Assembly: GCA_964035575.1 (NCBI GenBank)
Contig: OZ037882.1
Location: 806,001-870,000 of the forward strand
Length of the DNA stretch: 64,000 nucleotides
From: Rhynchopus sp. YZ270_cl-10
Taxonomy: Eukaryota; Euglenozoa; Diplonemea; Diplonemida; Diplonemidae
Direction: 5' to 3'
Shown: one piece after another, positions 63,456 to 64,000 of the stretch
Layout: each line of letters begins with the position of its first letter
Position numbering within the stretch: the first letter of the stretch is position 1
The notes under the pieces: model-generated
The model's input: only the letters and a program-made list of their open reading frames with translations
What the model was told of the DNA's origin: nothing
The model's database searches: none
Position numbers and translations under genes: made by a program

Positions 63456-64000
63456 GTATGTTCTTTGAGAGGCTTACGTTGCATCTTAATAAATCCAGGC
63501 ATATTGCTAAGTGCCGTTTCGCCGTTTTGCCTTTTTGGCCAAAATCACAAAAAAAAATTTTTTGAAAACGCCGTTTCGCCGTTTTGCCTTTTAAAAAAAC
63601 GCCGTTTTCAAAATTGGCGAAGCGCCGTTCCCCCCGAGAAAACGGCGTTTTCAACGCGACAAAACGCCGTTTCCTGCCGTCATTTTTTGAGAAAAAGGAT
63701 CTGGCAAAATCATAAAAGTAGCGTACCGTGCGCCTGCGGCGCAAGCTTACATCACACCCTTCCCATGCTGTAAAATAGTGCAATTTTAAGCGCGATTTTT
63801 GAAATGTTGCGTACCGTGGCTTCGCCAGGAACCTTTGGTTACCTGACTAACCTTTGGTTAGTCCATAGCCACCATTTCTTTTATAAATTTACTAAGGTTA
63901 CTGATAAGAAGGCGGACACCCACTACGGATTGCGGATCACCAGTGGCTGAAAGCTACCAAGGCACAGAGGAGGGAAGCTTTCCCGCAGAGAAGGGTTTGG
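63456..64000 (+). repeat. Intron of the CFAP47-like gene: M1 half, GCCGTTTCGCC array and R1 copy c
   Basis: Right after the GTATGT donor comes an M1 3' half (GAGAGGCTTACGTTGCATCT, 63466-63500). 63508-63690 is an array of AACGCCGTTTCGCCGTTTTG words in both orientations with A/T runs. 63716-63829 is an R1 copy (GTAGCGTACCGTGCGCCTGC ... GTTGCGTACCGTGGCTTCGC). CTTTGGTTACCTGACTAACC follows. The intron may end at 63988 or run past the window. Confidence 0.6.

Overview
This is nuclear DNA of an intron-bearing, flagellated microbial eukaryote that uses the standard genetic code. The protein-coding genes are GC-rich at third positions. They sit in extremely A/T-homopolymer-rich, repeat-packed spacers. 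Confirmed introns begin GTATGN and end CAG. A CFAP47-like axonemal protein, alpha-tubulin with Lys40 and an EGF-repeat gene relic suggest a free-living flagellate. A fornicate-type metamonad is possible, but this is inference and no species can be named.

Layout. 1-9.9 kb holds almost only repeats: a three-level nest of palindromic and TTAA-flanked elements (1-3211), two ~746-bp terminal-inverted-repeat elements with 8-9-bp target duplications (3660-4406, 7103-7847), arrays of GC-rich palindromes embedded in A/T runs, and two related satellites, (GTGTACT)n and (GTACT)n. 9.9-13.9 kb is a four-exon TTP-like tandem CCCH zinc-finger gene whose first intron contains a hAT-like element inserted at the end of a 1.2-kb foldback. 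13.9-31.5 kb contains one recognisable gene, a four-TM tetraspanin-like protein (19.2-20.5 kb), amid dispersed short modules. 31.5-54.1 kb is gene-dense on the plus strand: a cytochrome b5-domain protein, a Rab escort protein (REP), a very unusual NOT1 (CNOT1) scaffold, a UPF1-like helicase fused to an RNB domain, and alpha-tubulin. 54.9-63.5 kb is a CFAP47-like giant exon that continues beyond the window through an intron.

How genes relate. The TTP-like protein and NOT1 belong to the same mRNA-decay route: TTP-family proteins recruit CCR4-NOT through NOT1. The helicase-RNB protein is another likely RNA-turnover factor. Alpha-tubulin and the CFAP47-like protein serve the axoneme, and REP serves Rab prenylation. 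All are on the plus strand, and nothing indicates operons.

Most notable. (1) NOT1 is fused at its N-terminus to two tandem degenerate kinase domains and a Cys-rich zinc module, and it stops before the canonical NOT-box/SHD region. (2) A superfamily of short dispersed modules (called M1-M8 here) recurs tens of times between genes and makes up the bulk of at least two NOT1 introns. M1 forms a hairpin whose arms co-vary among copies. Together they look like an undescribed introner-like or structured-RNA system. No LTR elements, Polintons or other virus-like elements were recognised.
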